Source of the DNA: Ricordea florida
Lineage: Eukaryota; Cnidaria; Anthozoa; Corallimorpharia; Ricordeidae
Assembly: GCA_949710005.1 (NCBI GenBank)
Contig: OX453274.1
Location: 7,431,174 to 7,495,173 of the forward strand
Length of the DNA: 64,000 nucleotides
Direction of reading: 5' to 3'
Under the pieces are notes generated by a model. It searched no databases and had not been told where the DNA came from. It saw nothing but the letters and a program-made list of their open reading frames with translations. Both the position numbers and the translations under genes were made by a program. Numbering within the stretch: the first letter of the stretch is position 1; every line of letters begins with the position of its first letter. Shown here in pieces: positions 29,049 through 38,866 of the stretch.

Positions 29049-31199
29049 GTAATAAAGTACTTATCGTCATCGGCGGAGACGACAACTACAGGGACGAGGA
29101 AGAAAAAAATCTGGCGTACCTCTCACGGTGGGCGTGGAGAAAAGTAGCGTCACAATTTGACAGAAAGTTCATGGACGGAACAGAAGGATTCATCTTCTCC
29201 TGGGGCAAAAAGCACCGATCAATTCACAAGGAAGCGCTTTGTCACTTTCTTGACCAGAATAAAGCAGGACAAAAGTTTGTAGCTCAACCAAAGGAAGAGA
29301 GAAGACGTCCCCAAGAGGAGCAAGACACAGTCCACATACAAGAGAATCATGACCAAGACAAGATCCACATTCAAGAGAATTACTACCAAGAAGAGTCGCA
29401 GGTATTGCAGGCATTTAAGTTGTTGCTAGTTTTGCAGTTTTTGCAAGAATTGCTAGAAGTGTGGCATTTAAAGTATAGCTGGTATTTAAGGTCTTGTTGG
29501 TTTTGCAAGTGTAAAGTTATTGCAAAAGTGCAGGCATTTTAAGTATTGCTAGTAATGATTGTACTTTTAGTATTGCAAGTTCTAGACTGCGGTATTTACG
29601 GTAATGCTAGTGTCTTAGATATATACAGTATTGCAAGTGTGCAGTTTCGGTTTTCATGTATGTTGCAAGTGTTGCCGGCAGGTTTTTATGTTTTGGCATT
29701 TTGCAAGTATTGCAGGCATAACAGGTTTTAGAAAAAAGTCAAGTATTACAATTTGAAGGAATTGCAGCAGGAATTTTGGGTTAGATTGCAATGCAATTTT
29801 GCAGCAATCGCCTTTGTGTCACGTTGTTTAAGCCGGTCATATGTCACGCAGCGTGCTACTAAAGCAATCAGTCTTATTTTGTAAACCGCAAATAGCATAG
29901 AGCTTCTCTCTTTAGGGTTGTTGGTGCAGGTGACAAAATACTAGGGGTCCTACCATTTGAAATAAAAAGAGGAATCACATTCAATAACATATGCATGTCT
30001 GCCTTAAAAGAAATGTGAGCGTTGCAACCAGGTGGACGATCAGCCGCAGTTTGATGCCTCCTTGGTTTGAAATGCTGAGTGTAACTCAAAACGTTACAAT
30101 TCACGGACCAGAAGTTTCGATACTCCTGTCTAATGTTTTCTTTGGCGATGATTAGTTTGGCTGTGGAGCTTCTTTTCTACCTTGGCATTTGGAGTACTCT
30201 GCCTTCAGTTACGATTTCGTATTGCCCTTGCTGTGCACCGTATACGTTTTAAACGCCCTTTGACGGTTTTCGAATGTACGTACCACATGCACAACACAGG
30301 TTGTAAAACTAGTGATCTAGCTAAGGCAACGTCGATATGCTTGTTTTTTCGGCATTATCGGTGATTATTTATGTTTCTCTTTTTAGAGACAATAAATTCG
30401 TTGAGCATTGCTGTGCCTACAATTCCAGCAATATGTTTGTTCCACGACCTCCACCTTAATCAAGACTCTGATTAGATCGATATCGACACAGAGCTTTGAC
30501 TCTGAGAGTCCCCCATGAATAAAATAGTTTTATTACATACCAACGTAGTAATCTTGGCATTTTGAGTAATCTGTCGCAGTGCCGAGTTGGTTATAGTTCA
30601 TGTACGACGAGATTGTGTGGAGTAATTGTTTTATTTTATCGGTAAACCCTCGATTATGAGAAATTGGAACTAGTTTCCTCGACAAAAATTGTTGTCGAAC
30701 ATGAATTCAGCTCGTTCTTGAACATCTATGTTATGTGCTTGTTAAATTTCTTCGATTTCGCCAACCATTCTAAGAATTAAAAGTGGCCATGGAAAAAGTA
30801 GCAATAAGTAAAAACACTCGGTTTACGGGCTCCACGGTTTACTGGGAGCTTGTTTCCTACCATTTCATTTTAGTTGGTAATAAACAATTGAAATATCGTG
30901 TCAATTTCACTACTATAATTTGCTCGATCACTTACCGTCGAATAATTTTATCCCATATTTGTTTGAAAATCTTTTGTATATTCCATTCCAGCAAGTGACT
31001 AGGGAACCAATATGAGCGCGCGTTTGCTCATATAATAATTTTCAAATATTCACCTCGTGACTTTAGGCAGGAAATATTACTCTAATTTGCATTGAAGTAC
31101 AAGGCTTTCATATCTTTCAGAAAACCAAAGAAGAAGCAGAAGAATCGTTTGAAGAAAACTTTGATATGTCGCCAGAATTGAGAGCCAAAGGTTAGGAAA

Positions 31200-31465
31200 G
31201 ATCATTGTTGCAATTCTCCTTGGTTAATCAATAATGGTAATTGAACTGAGCGGGGTGCAATTTGTAAAGGTAATCATACGGTTTCGAGTGCAGTCTGGAA
31301 TTAATTTGCACGAGTGAGGTTTTTAAAAAGCTGAAATTGCACGAGCCGCTTCGGCTTCCTCGTTTTGTCCGCTTGGATTCATTGGCCCGCGCGCTTCGCG
31401 CTTGGGCCATAAATCCGAGCGGAAAAACTCGGTCCGTAACTTACAGTACGGACCTCGAACTCGGT
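31200..31465. repeat. GC-rich dispersed repeat with hairpins (gene B intron 3)
   Basis: Contains the hairpins GGCCCGCGCGCTTCGCGC...GGGCC and GGTCCGTA...TACGGACC. Looks like a short dispersed element; ORFs across it are not real. Confidence 0.5.
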
Positions 31466-32383
31466 TAGTAAGAGGTATATATTCTACTGTATGGATGAGT
31501 TCTAGTGAAACGCATCTGGTTTAATCAACTGAAATGGGGAGCATGGGGTGCGGCAGAGATCTCATTTATATGTTGTGGGTCAATTTTTCTCTTGGTTTAA
31601 ATTTACTTTTGTTTTTTTTTTTGGGTATGGTAATGTATGATAATGAGCTTGAAACAAAGAAAAATAAAATTTAAACCAAGGCTAAAACTGAACTACAACA
31701 TATATACCCACAACGAGTCCCTTGTACGTAACTGAATGCCACGTTAACGTAACTGAATGGTGCATTGAATAATTTAACGTGTCTTACGTAACTGAGGACT
31801 TGTGGTGGGTATACGCATGAGATCTTTTCCGTTCGCTTGGGAAAATCCGAAAACAAATTCACAAAACGGTTTTTGTGGGCATCGGTGTCGTATCTTAAAG
31901 TGCGCGCGCTTGGGACCGCTGCTCATCGGGTTTTGCGAATTTTCCTAAAAGAACGCAAAGGTGCAGATCTATGAAATCAAATATTGGGTTTCTTAATTGA
32001 AATCCATGTCCAGAAAAGATTTTGGTGAGGCCGAATCCGTTTTCGGATTTTGTGTTCGATCATAAAATCTAGATTTGGATTTGAAACTCTAAATCCGAAT
32101 ATCCTAATCGAATGCACCCATAGGGTACTGGCATTCCGTGTTTACTTTCCCAATTAACAGATCACCGATGTTAAACGGGGTTGAGAAGATGTGGATGTTA
32201 TTTTCGAGCGGTGCAAACAATATTGCTTTCATCACGAGAAACTAAAATCAATATTTTCAAGTGGACGTGTAATTTTCTTTTTGCAAGTGGATATATATGA
32301 AAGACATATATTTGAACTCCGGAGTAATATGTAGTTATGTACACAACTTTAGCAGCTGTGAAATTAAGGCCTGAAAAAAAATT

Positions 32384-32640
32384 CAGGCCTAAACGGGATT
32401 CGAACCCATGATTTCTGCGATACCGGTGCAGTGCTCTGCCAACTGAGCTATCAAGCCAACTGGGAGCTGGTCATGTTGTGAGTTCGTAATATACCCGTAG
32501 ATGGAGAAGAATGCAAGTGAAAATGTATGAAAGACCATATATTTGAACTGCATAGTAACATGTAATGACATGGATTGATCATCGCAGCTGCTTACGTTGT
32601 GTGCATAACTGCGATGATCAGTCAATGTCATTACAAACTT
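32384..32640 (-). repeat. tRNA-derived SINE head and body
   Basis: On the minus strand a 72-nt stretch (about 32458-32387) folds as a tRNA: a full 7-bp acceptor stem, D arm TAGCTCAGTTGGCAGAGC, T arm GGGTTCGAATCCCG. The anticodon position reads GGT (Thr), but base 33 is C instead of the invariant T and the last anticodon-stem pair is a mismatch, and the sequence continues into a TTTTTTTTCAGGCC hairpin. This is a SINE head rather than a working tRNA gene. The upstream part contains a long hairpin around CATCGCAGCTGC/ACTGCGATGATC at 32577-32620. Confidence 0.65.
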
Positions 32641-33142
32641 TCTGTTCATCGTAGGGACAAGAAAGCAAATAAACAAACGAAATATACCCTGCGAATACAG
32701 CCGTCTCTCATCCCTCTCCTTTTCCCATGCGGGAGCCATGAGAGGCGACTGTATTCGCAGGCTAACAAAAATTGCACAATTGCTAAATTGAGCGGAAAAA
32801 CCTTGGTCATGACATAATCGATATCTTTACCTCTGACGAAATAGAAAATCAGTACGGCACTCAGTCCATGCATGATAATTTTTTATGAATGTTAAATGCT
32901 TTTATTTTCAACCAGATTATTCATGGCTCTCAGGAGCCCATCACCATAAGAATATTTTCATTATGAAAACTGTATTACAACAATCTCCACTATATCACAT
33001 CCTGTTCGCAGTTTGCAAAGTGTCCCATCAACCCAGTCTAATGACCTTGCCTCCACGAGTCTACTATAGCTAAAAAAAAACGTTCGAACTAGTAATCAGT
33101 GGTAATGAATTCGACTTTTTTGACAGAACCCTCATTTCGGCT

Positions 33143-33312
33143 TATAATTTATGGTAGAGCACCATATATATTGTGTTTACAGGGGTATACAAGGGTTTAC
33201 AAAGGTATACAACTACATAAATGTAAACAAAGGTATATCCTTGTAAACCCTTGTATACCCCTGTAAACACTATATATGGTGACTATATGGTGGCCTACCA
33301 TGAATTATATGC
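33143..33312. repeat. ~170-bp hairpin MITE
   Basis: Long imperfect palindrome. The left arm ATAATTTATGGTAGAGCACC...TGTTTACAGGGGTATACAAG pairs with the right arm CTTGTATACCCCTGTAAACA...GGTGGCCTACCATGAATTAT around a short loop near 33215. It lies in intron 3 of gene B. Such hairpins are typical of miniature inverted-repeat transposons. Confidence 0.75.
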
Positions 33313-33732
33313 CATTTCCTTTTTTTCGAGCTTACCCGTTACTTGATGAAAAATACAACAAAAACGCTACAATTGTAACTGTTTATTAACTTATTTCTTT
33401 ATTAACTGTACACTTACTTGTCAGATGCCCACCCATCTGGAACCATACTGCTTGAAACGTACCTCAGATACGGAAAAATCTCTTATGAAGCGGAAGACGT
33501 GACGCACTGGGACCAGAAATGGCATCCTCCAAATATAGTTGAGCAAAACCTGGAACGAGAATGGAGAGCCACGCCTAGCGCAACAGTGCGTTTCGTTGCT
33601 AACCGATTTGGCCTCGAACTACAAATCATCGATCATACGTCTCCATGGTTACGTCCCCTTATTTATATTTATGACCTCTTATGGAATCTCCTTTGGAACG
33701 GGGAACTGGAAAAAGATGGTGGAGCTCCTTGA

Positions 33733-34384
33733 TTTGGTCTCTACTAACATGGTACACTGGGGACGCTTTACTGAATCCTTGGGAACAAATTCCCGGCAAT
33801 TCCGGTAGGGATATAAATGAGGCACGACCTTTTGGTTCCCTCCAGAGAAAATGTTCTGGAATGATCGGAAAACCTACAAAGGTAGTCCTGTTTTCTAGTT
33901 AAGAATTACCAAATGGAAATCCTTTTCCCATTTACCGTTTCTCGTTTTGATCCATTTCTTGCAAGCTCTTTAACTTTTATAGCCACAGTAATTCCACGCC
34001 TCAGCTTTTTCAGGAAAACTTCCAAATGGAACACCGGAGAATTTCGTATCAATTCTGCAAATGGAAAGTGCCCTGTAAATACACTACTTAAAGCCCCTAA
34101 CAAGTCGCAGAGTGTTGGAAAATCTGGGGGGGAAGGGTTTTTGGAGGGGGGAGGTATAGCAATACATTTCCCTCGCGTGTAGCCCCTGAAACCAGTAGAA
34201 CAGGTTTCATTTAAGGCTTTTTTTTCTAATCTACTAGTTCCTATTGCCACATATCTCTTACACAAGGTATCGAAATTGCACTAGGAATTAAAAAAGGAAT
34301 TAAAAAAGGAATTAAAAAAGGAATTAAAAACAGATACATAACCGTAAGCTAATCTGATAGATAGATAGATAGATAGATAGACAG

Positions 34385-34439
<55 letters not shown>

Positions 34440-34870
34440 GTGAGAGAGAGAGGGAGAGAGAGAGAGAAAGAGAGTACCTGACACAGGACTGCTTTGGATA
34501 TTCCATAAAAGAATGGAAAAAGTTCATTCCATATAGGCATATAATGCTTTTAAGCTTAAAAATCAGTGAAATAGTTGATTAATACGCACTAAAAATGATA
34601 CCAGACAGACTCGATTTTTACTGGAAACGGGATTGAGTCCTAAGTATTTTCTCTCTGAAGGATCGTGCCGATAACGTAGAATTGCAGAATTAATGTGCTT
34701 GCTTGTTACTTCATGTACATACAGCTAGAAATTACCTCGCACGCTGCCAAGAATCCTGCAGCGTGAATAGTAAATTTTAGTATATACTAAAACAGTGGAT
34801 AGCGTTGAAGATGCGCTCCGATTGGCACGTCAAACTCCGAATATCCTACGCTATTTACTAGCTCAGAGCA
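33733..34870. other. downstream of gene B, with simple repeats
   Basis: AT-rich 3' flank. 34282-34330 holds four copies of GGAATTAAAAAA; 34357-34382 is (GATA)n; 34388-34475 is a long (GA)n run. No gene seen. The last bases before 34871 are host sequence up to the ACTTG target repeat. Confidence 0.7.
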
Positions 34871-34875
34871 ACTTG
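34871..34875. repeat. target-site duplication, left (ACTTG)
   Basis: ACTTG directly before the left tip of element 2, repeated at 49949-49953 directly after the right tip. Polintons usually make 6 bp; only 5 match here. Confidence 0.75.
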
Positions 34876-35017
34876 AGTAGTAGGGAAAGGCCGGTACTGG
34901 GACATGTGTAAATTTTTGTATTATGTAAATTTTTTATCCGCAAAGTATACGCAAAGTATTCGCAGGGGAGGAAGCCCGAAAATACAAAACAGAGATTTTA
35001 TCAGGTCGTTAGAAAGC

Positions 35018-35088
35018 CGATGCCAAGCCGATACCAAGCCGATGCCAAGCCGATACCAAGCCGTTGCCAAGCCGATGCCAAGCCCCAC
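35018..35088. repeat. 11-bp iteron-like tandem repeat in the left terminal repeat
   Basis: About six head-to-tail copies of GATGCCAAGCC alternating with GATACCAAGCC. The mirror copy lies at 49736-49806. Such arrays often bind initiator or terminal proteins; that role is inference. Confidence 0.8.
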
Positions 35089-35244
35089 CAAACCTTATAC
35101 TGCAACCTCCCTTTTCCAACATCCAGAATAAGTCTTGCAAAGTTTTTACAAAGTTTGAGGAAAGTGGATGCGGAGAATTCGATATCCCTATCCAAACCCA
35201 CCCCCGCATAAGTATCCGCAAAATAAAATTTGAATTTTAATATT

Positions 35245-35273
35245 AGTTTAAAGAATAAATTATGAGAGCATAA
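35245..35273 (+). promoter_or_regulatory. TIR-embedded promoter motif GTTTAAAGAAT
   Basis: TTTAAAGA at 35247-35254, 20 bp before the ATG at 35274. The identical sequence in the right repeat precedes the polymerase start at 49550, so both outermost genes share one promoter. Confidence 0.65.
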
Positions 35274-35672
35274 ATGGAGAATCTACTAAAATTGAATCTT
35301 GATGAATTGAAATTTGTACAACTGAAAAAAATTGTTAAAGAGTTGAAAATTAAAGGACGATCTAGAATGCGAAAAGAAGATTTTATTAATGTGTTAAAAA
35401 AATTTCCAGATGAGGACATTATTAAATTAATACCAAAAGATACTAACAATAATTATGATTATATTTGTATTCATGGAAAGTATAAATATTTCTGTAGAGA
35501 GTGTGGAGGAACACAAATATGTGAACACAATAAAATTAAGTCATACTGTAAAGAATGTAAAGGCTCTCAAATATGTGTACACAAATTACAAAAGTATATA
35601 TGTAAAGAGTGTAAAGGAAAAGGAATATGTGAACATAATAAACAAAAGAGACAGTGTAAAGAATGTTGTTAA
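35274..35672 (+). CDS. SAP-like domain plus four CxH/CxxC zinc-binding repeats (132 aa)
   Basis: 132 aa. The N-terminus (residues ~8-45: LNLDELKFVQLKKIVKELKI, then MRKEDFINVLKKF) is an SAP/Rho-N-like helical domain. Residues ~62-132 hold four units of C-x-H-x6-C-x2-C (CIHGKYKYFCREC, CEHNKIKSYCKEC, CVHKLQKYICKEC, CEHNKQKRQCKEC). The 158-aa homologue of element 1 has five. It is transcribed inward from the left terminal repeat. The polymerase at the other end also begins with an SAP-like segment, so both end-proximal products may recognise DNA. Transcription regulator or end-binding protein are the main options. Confidence 0.8.
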   Translation: MENLLKLNLDELKFVQLKKIVKELKIKGRSRMRKEDFINVLKKFPDEDIIKLIPKDTNNNYDYICIHGKYKYFCRECGGTQICEHNKIKSYCKECKGSQICVHKLQKYICKECKGKGICEHNKQKRQCKECC

Positions 35673-35696
35673 TTTTTAAAAATGATTTTAATGTTA

Positions 35697-35724
35697 TTTA
35701 AAGATATAAAATAAAATATAAAAA
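35697..35724 (+). promoter_or_regulatory. putative viral promoter motif TTTAAAGATATAAAA
   Basis: TTTAAAGATATAAAATAAAA, then ATATAAAAA and the ATG at 35725. The homologous gene of element 1 has TTTAAAGAATTAAAATAAAA and then ATATAAAA before its ATG. Confidence 0.65.
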
Positions 35725-36258
35725 ATGGAAGAAGAAATAAAAATTTATGAAATCGAAGAAGAAGGAGAAGAATGCTTTATTATTTTTAAGTTTTTAAATG
35801 AAAAAGGTTTTTTAATTCATGAATTTATAGATTCAATAAATGAAGATTTGTTAAAAAAGATAACAAAATATCGTGAATTTATTATTGAACAAAATGGATA
35901 TGCTTTTTGTTGTGAAATTTGTTTAATAAAAAATGATAAAAATCATAGAGGTAGAATTATTTTGGATCTTGAAAAAGGTTTGGAGTTTAATAAAATATTA
36001 ATTTATCCTTGTTATGAAAATTTTTGGAATGATTTATTTTTTAATGATGAATATGATCAGTTGGAAATAAATTATATTATTTTTGATTCAATAGATGTTG
36101 AAATAAGAATAGATGGTTATTGGTTAGAATATAAAAAGAAATTACTCAAAGACTTGCATAATGAACTAATTATTGTAGCATGGCATCCAAAAAGAGTTGT
36201 GGATTGGTGTTATGATATTGAGGAGCAAGAAATTTTTAATTCTTTACCAGATGAATAA
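35725..36258 (+). CDS. unknown acidic protein with AWHPxRxxDWC motif (177 aa)
   Basis: 177 aa, Glu/Ile/Lys-rich. Counterpart of the 222-aa protein of element 1, but most of the body differs; the shared part is the C-terminal VAWHPKRVVDWCYDIEE and a helical segment before it (KKLLKDLHNELI). It is the second gene from the left end and faces the penton-like gene tail to tail (60-bp gap). The sharp divergence against well conserved neighbours suggests fast evolution, as expected for a host-interaction protein. Function unknown. Confidence 0.7.
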   Translation: MEEEIKIYEIEEEGEECFIIFKFLNEKGFLIHEFIDSINEDLLKKITKYREFIIEQNGYAFCCEICLIKNDKNHRGRIILDLEKGLEFNKILIYPCYENFWNDLFFNDEYDQLEINYIIFDSIDVEIRIDGYWLEYKKKLLKDLHNELIIVAWHPKRVVDWCYDIEEQEIFNSLPDE

Positions 36259-36318
36259 TCTTATATTTCTGTTACTAATAATTATGTTATATAACCCAAA
36301 ATGGTTACATAACAAAAA

Positions 36319-36954
36319 TTACCTAAATCTTAAACTAAAAGTTATGGGAGATCCCATCAGATCAAGTTTTTTCCATTCTGTGCTCAAGATAGTTAAATCA
36401 AAGTGGGTTATGTCGCTATCGTATTTTCGAATCGGGATTGTCGGATAATCCTTTGAGGGAATGTTTGCGAGTAGAGCTGATGGTGAGAGTTTTACAAGTT
36501 CTCCATATTTGGTTTTATTCATATATGAAGACTTATTATCCACTATACTACACATAAGTCTCAGCGGTTCCTTAATCTGTATATTTATAGGGTATAATTT
36601 ACCAGGATTTATAACTTCAGGCACCCCTAAACCAATCGACAACCCTCTCGTAAGTTTTATTTTGAAGTTCTTATTGGAATAAAGATAGTCAACAGTGTCT
36701 GTCTCAATGATTGTTATCTTTGACCTATCAGTATCATTAAGAAAGATCGATTGAATATCACGCAATGAATATGTACCGGGTTGAATTATTATGAGAGCTT
36801 GGTTATTATCATTGAATAATATCTGTTGATCCTTGAAATTAATTAACCTTTTGGTATTTATATTACAATCCAGGAGCTGTATCTCCCGAAGATTTTTCAG
36901 CGGCGGATCTAAATAAATCCTTGTTTCAGACTCATACATGGTAATGCTCAACAT
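36319..36954 (-). CDS. penton-like (single jelly-roll) minor capsid protein (211 aa)
   Basis: 211 aa, same length as the element 1 protein (7187-7822) and ~90% alike. It begins LSITMYESETRIYLDPPLKN, has a QPGTYSLR turn and ends ITFSLRFR. Size, beta-rich sequence and place in a capsid gene block fit the vertex (penton) protein of Polinton-type particles. A TTTAAAGATGAATATGAT box lies ~30 bp upstream on the minus strand (36979-36986). Confidence 0.65.
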   Translation of the reverse strand: MLSITMYESETRIYLDPPLKNLREIQLLDCNINTKRLINFKDQQILFNDNNQALIIIQPGTYSLRDIQSIFLNDTDRSKITIIETDTVDYLYSNKNFKIKLTRGLSIGLGVPEVINPGKLYPINIQIKEPLRLMCSIVDNKSSYMNKTKYGELVKLSPSALLANIPSKDYPTIPIRKYDSDITHFDLTILSTEWKKLDLMGSPITFSLRFR

Positions 36955-37178
36955 TTTGTTTTGATTACATCATATTCATCTTTAAATTTCCATTGACGTA
37001 ATCGCATTCCTGAGCGACGTTAGAAACCGACCTTTTTGAAGTAAACATAAAATCTACTTTTCGATTTCAAATCCACTTTACATTTTTCTTGTTGCTATGT
37101 CGTAAAAGTATGCAATCTATTGTTCTACACGTGAACACTAATCCAAAAACAATGATAATCACGTGAAATGGTCATGAA
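36955..37178. other. intergenic gap between 519-aa and penton-like genes
   Basis: 224 bp with the promoter box of the penton-like gene. It holds an imperfect CACGTGAACACTAA...CACGTGAAATGG pair near 37130-37170, but not the double hairpin repeat found at the same place in element 1. Confidence 0.6.
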
Positions 37179-38738
37179 CTACCGAAATAGATACCACGCC
37201 AACCCTCCACCGATAATTATAAATGTTAATATACGCACTTCATGCTCGCTTTGTGGATTGGTTTCATGTTGCGTAGTCACGTCCTGACCTTTGGTTGACT
37301 TTTCATTTTGCGTTGGTTTCGGATTTGTTTCAACTATTGTATGAGGTAACTTTACCTTTGAAGATCCCATGTTATGACTTATTCCGACCTGTTTTGCTTC
37401 GGTGTTTAGGGTATTATTCACCCCAAATTTCATATCATTAGTTGCTTTCATAAGTTTGTTATTATATCCGACCACGCTCTCCGTATTTATAATCATATTA
37501 CTCGGCATCAACCACAAACCTGGAGCAATAGCTAAATCAAGCCGTAATTTCGCTTCTTGTACAGCTAATTGATATCTTTGGATAGAACTAGAAATGTCAT
37601 TCACAATCACGCTACTTTCAAATAAAGCTAAGAATTCTTGTTGTGTCTCGATTGCTCCGCCACCGTTACCATAAATCGAGTTTCTAGTGTTAACTTGTGC
37701 GCCTAATATACTGTAAACAAAAGCTTCAGCAGATCGATTCAATCTACCGAGTCCAGCTTTAGTGAGTCCATGCCCACTTGTTGGAATAAACCATGCATAT
37801 TTGAAATCACCAAAGACATCATTACGAATAAATGAAATTAATTTAACGTGATTATAGTCTGCGTCCTTTTTAAAAAAATTTTGTAAACCTTTAGCAACAG
37901 TTTTTTCTCTCTCAGTTAGGTCATCTGAAAATTTATTATCACCACCAGGATATTGGTTTTCTTTAGGTGAACTTTCATCGTATTTATAAAATATATCTCC
38001 CAATCCATTGTTTGTTCCAATTTTAAACCTAAAATCTTCTGTATTACTAATTCCAAACTCTTTACACAAACGCTGATATGCTACTTTACTATATGGATTA
38101 TTGTTTATTACAAATGGTTGCTCATCGGGTAGGGGAAGACTTAATTCATATAATATCCGCCTTATTGTAAAATATATATGAAACTTAATGAAGCTATTAA
38201 CTACTTTGGGGTAATTTAGGCTCTCAAAAGGACTTATACCACAACCAGATGTTGCACACCAAACTGCAAAGTTAAGTTGCTGTGGCCAGTAATTGAAATC
38301 TTGTGAGTTCAACCATTTCTTGCTTTGTTTTCCAGATTTGAAAGTTACAATTTGATTTGTAAATATGTTTCTCATTGGAGCTGTGAATTTCTTTGTATTT
38401 GAAACATATATATCTAGTGAGGTTAGCATTTTTGTTATATCACTTGTAAAGTCATCAAAGTTAATAGCCGGTATAGGATAACTTTGGTTAGTCATGGTTA
38501 AACTCTTTGGGAATGAACTCAAGTTCTTCGCTTCACTTAACCCTAAATCTTCCCATAACAATCTTTTCAAATTAGGTGATAGATCATCAGTCCATGTTTT
38601 TCCAGTTGGATCATCATTAGACATGACAGTCATCTCATTAACTTTCCACCTAATATAGCCACCATATGAATCATTCACAAATGTAAATTTATCAAGATTA
38701 GCGTTTGGGTATATATTTTTGAAGTCGTTTAATAACAT
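37179..38738 (-). CDS. large virion-type protein with C-terminal membrane anchor (519 aa)
   Basis: 519 aa. Conserved with the 520-aa protein of element 1: DSYGGYI, DDPTGKTWTDD, FAVWCATSGCGISPFES, RLNRSAEAFVY, VNTRNSIYGNGGGA, and a hydrophobic end (ILTFIIIGGGLAWYLF). The segment around residues 235-300 is replaced by an unrelated, charged sequence. The C-terminal ~50 residues before the anchor are also variable and rich in Thr, Pro and Gln. A TCTAAAGACC box lies upstream at ~38767. Probably a particle protein anchored in a membrane; I cannot name its family. Confidence 0.75.
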   Translation of the reverse strand: MLLNDFKNIYPNANLDKFTFVNDSYGGYIRWKVNEMTVMSNDDPTGKTWTDDLSPNLKRLLWEDLGLSEAKNLSSFPKSLTMTNQSYPIPAINFDDFTSDITKMLTSLDIYVSNTKKFTAPMRNIFTNQIVTFKSGKQSKKWLNSQDFNYWPQQLNFAVWCATSGCGISPFESLNYPKVVNSFIKFHIYFTIRRILYELSLPLPDEQPFVINNNPYSKVAYQRLCKEFGISNTEDFRFKIGTNNGLGDIFYKYDESSPKENQYPGGDNKFSDDLTEREKTVAKGLQNFFKKDADYNHVKLISFIRNDVFGDFKYAWFIPTSGHGLTKAGLGRLNRSAEAFVYSILGAQVNTRNSIYGNGGGAIETQQEFLALFESSVIVNDISSSIQRYQLAVQEAKLRLDLAIAPGLWLMPSNMIINTESVVGYNNKLMKATNDMKFGVNNTLNTEAKQVGISHNMGSSKVKLPHTIVETNPKPTQNEKSTKGQDVTTQHETNPQSEHEVRILTFIIIGGGLAWYLFR

Positions 38739-38866
38739 CTTATTCTTTGTGTTTCAGATAATCTGGTCTTTAGATTAAGAATAAGATGTAAAGTATTAAT
38801 CTTCAATAGTATTTCTAATACCAGCAAAACAATTGCAACCCACATCAGTTCTTTCATATGAAATTT

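Larger units (their letters stand above)
17479..33732 (+). pseudogene. gene B: four-exon family member, exon 1 split by a transposon
   Basis: Exon 1 starts at 17479 and should end at 17797 (phase 1), encoding HLFNCDNTFNLKEVE, HYFRLSQMSEL and MDFAVFVVHANES up to LMKATG. A 3.1-kb transposon sits exactly at this end, and the GTAGG donor is now at 20917, after the duplicated target. Exon 2 is 29049-29401 (NKVLIVIGGDDNYRDEEEK, FIFSWGKKHRSIHKEALCHF, FVAQP, then a Gln/Glu-rich repeat HIQENxxQ). Exon 3 is 31121-31190. Exon 4 is 33425-33732 (ILLETYLRYGKISYEAEDV, WHPPNIVEQNLERE). All exon phases agree. Intron 1 also hosts a 5.9-kb transposon. Translation from exon 1 now runs into the transposon and stops at 17857, so the gene is probably broken unless the insertion is polymorphic or spliced out. 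Confidence 0.65.
34876..35278. repeat. left terminal inverted repeat of element 2 (403 bp)
   Basis: Matches the reverse complement of 49546-49948 with no difference that I can see by reading. The outer tip is AGTAGTAGGGAAAGGCCGGT. The middle carries an 11-bp tandem repeat (GATGCCAAGCC / GATACCAAGCC). The inner part holds a TTTAAAGA box at 35247-35254, and the match ends with the first five coding bases ATGGA of the adjacent gene. Confidence 0.95.

Noticed and set aside
32387..32458. Functional tRNA-Thr gene on the minus strand
   Set aside because: Clover-leaf is good, but base 33 is C, the anticodon stem has a mismatch and it continues into SINE-type sequence.
34324..34540. Leu/Ser-rich ORFs on the minus strand
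   Set aside because: Translation of a GA microsatellite in three frames.
35001..35221. Overlapping ORFs in both terminal repeats (and mirror ORFs at 49603-50034)
   Set aside because: They arise from the 11-bp tandem array (not a multiple of three, open in several frames) and occur identically in both repeats with no start context or domain.
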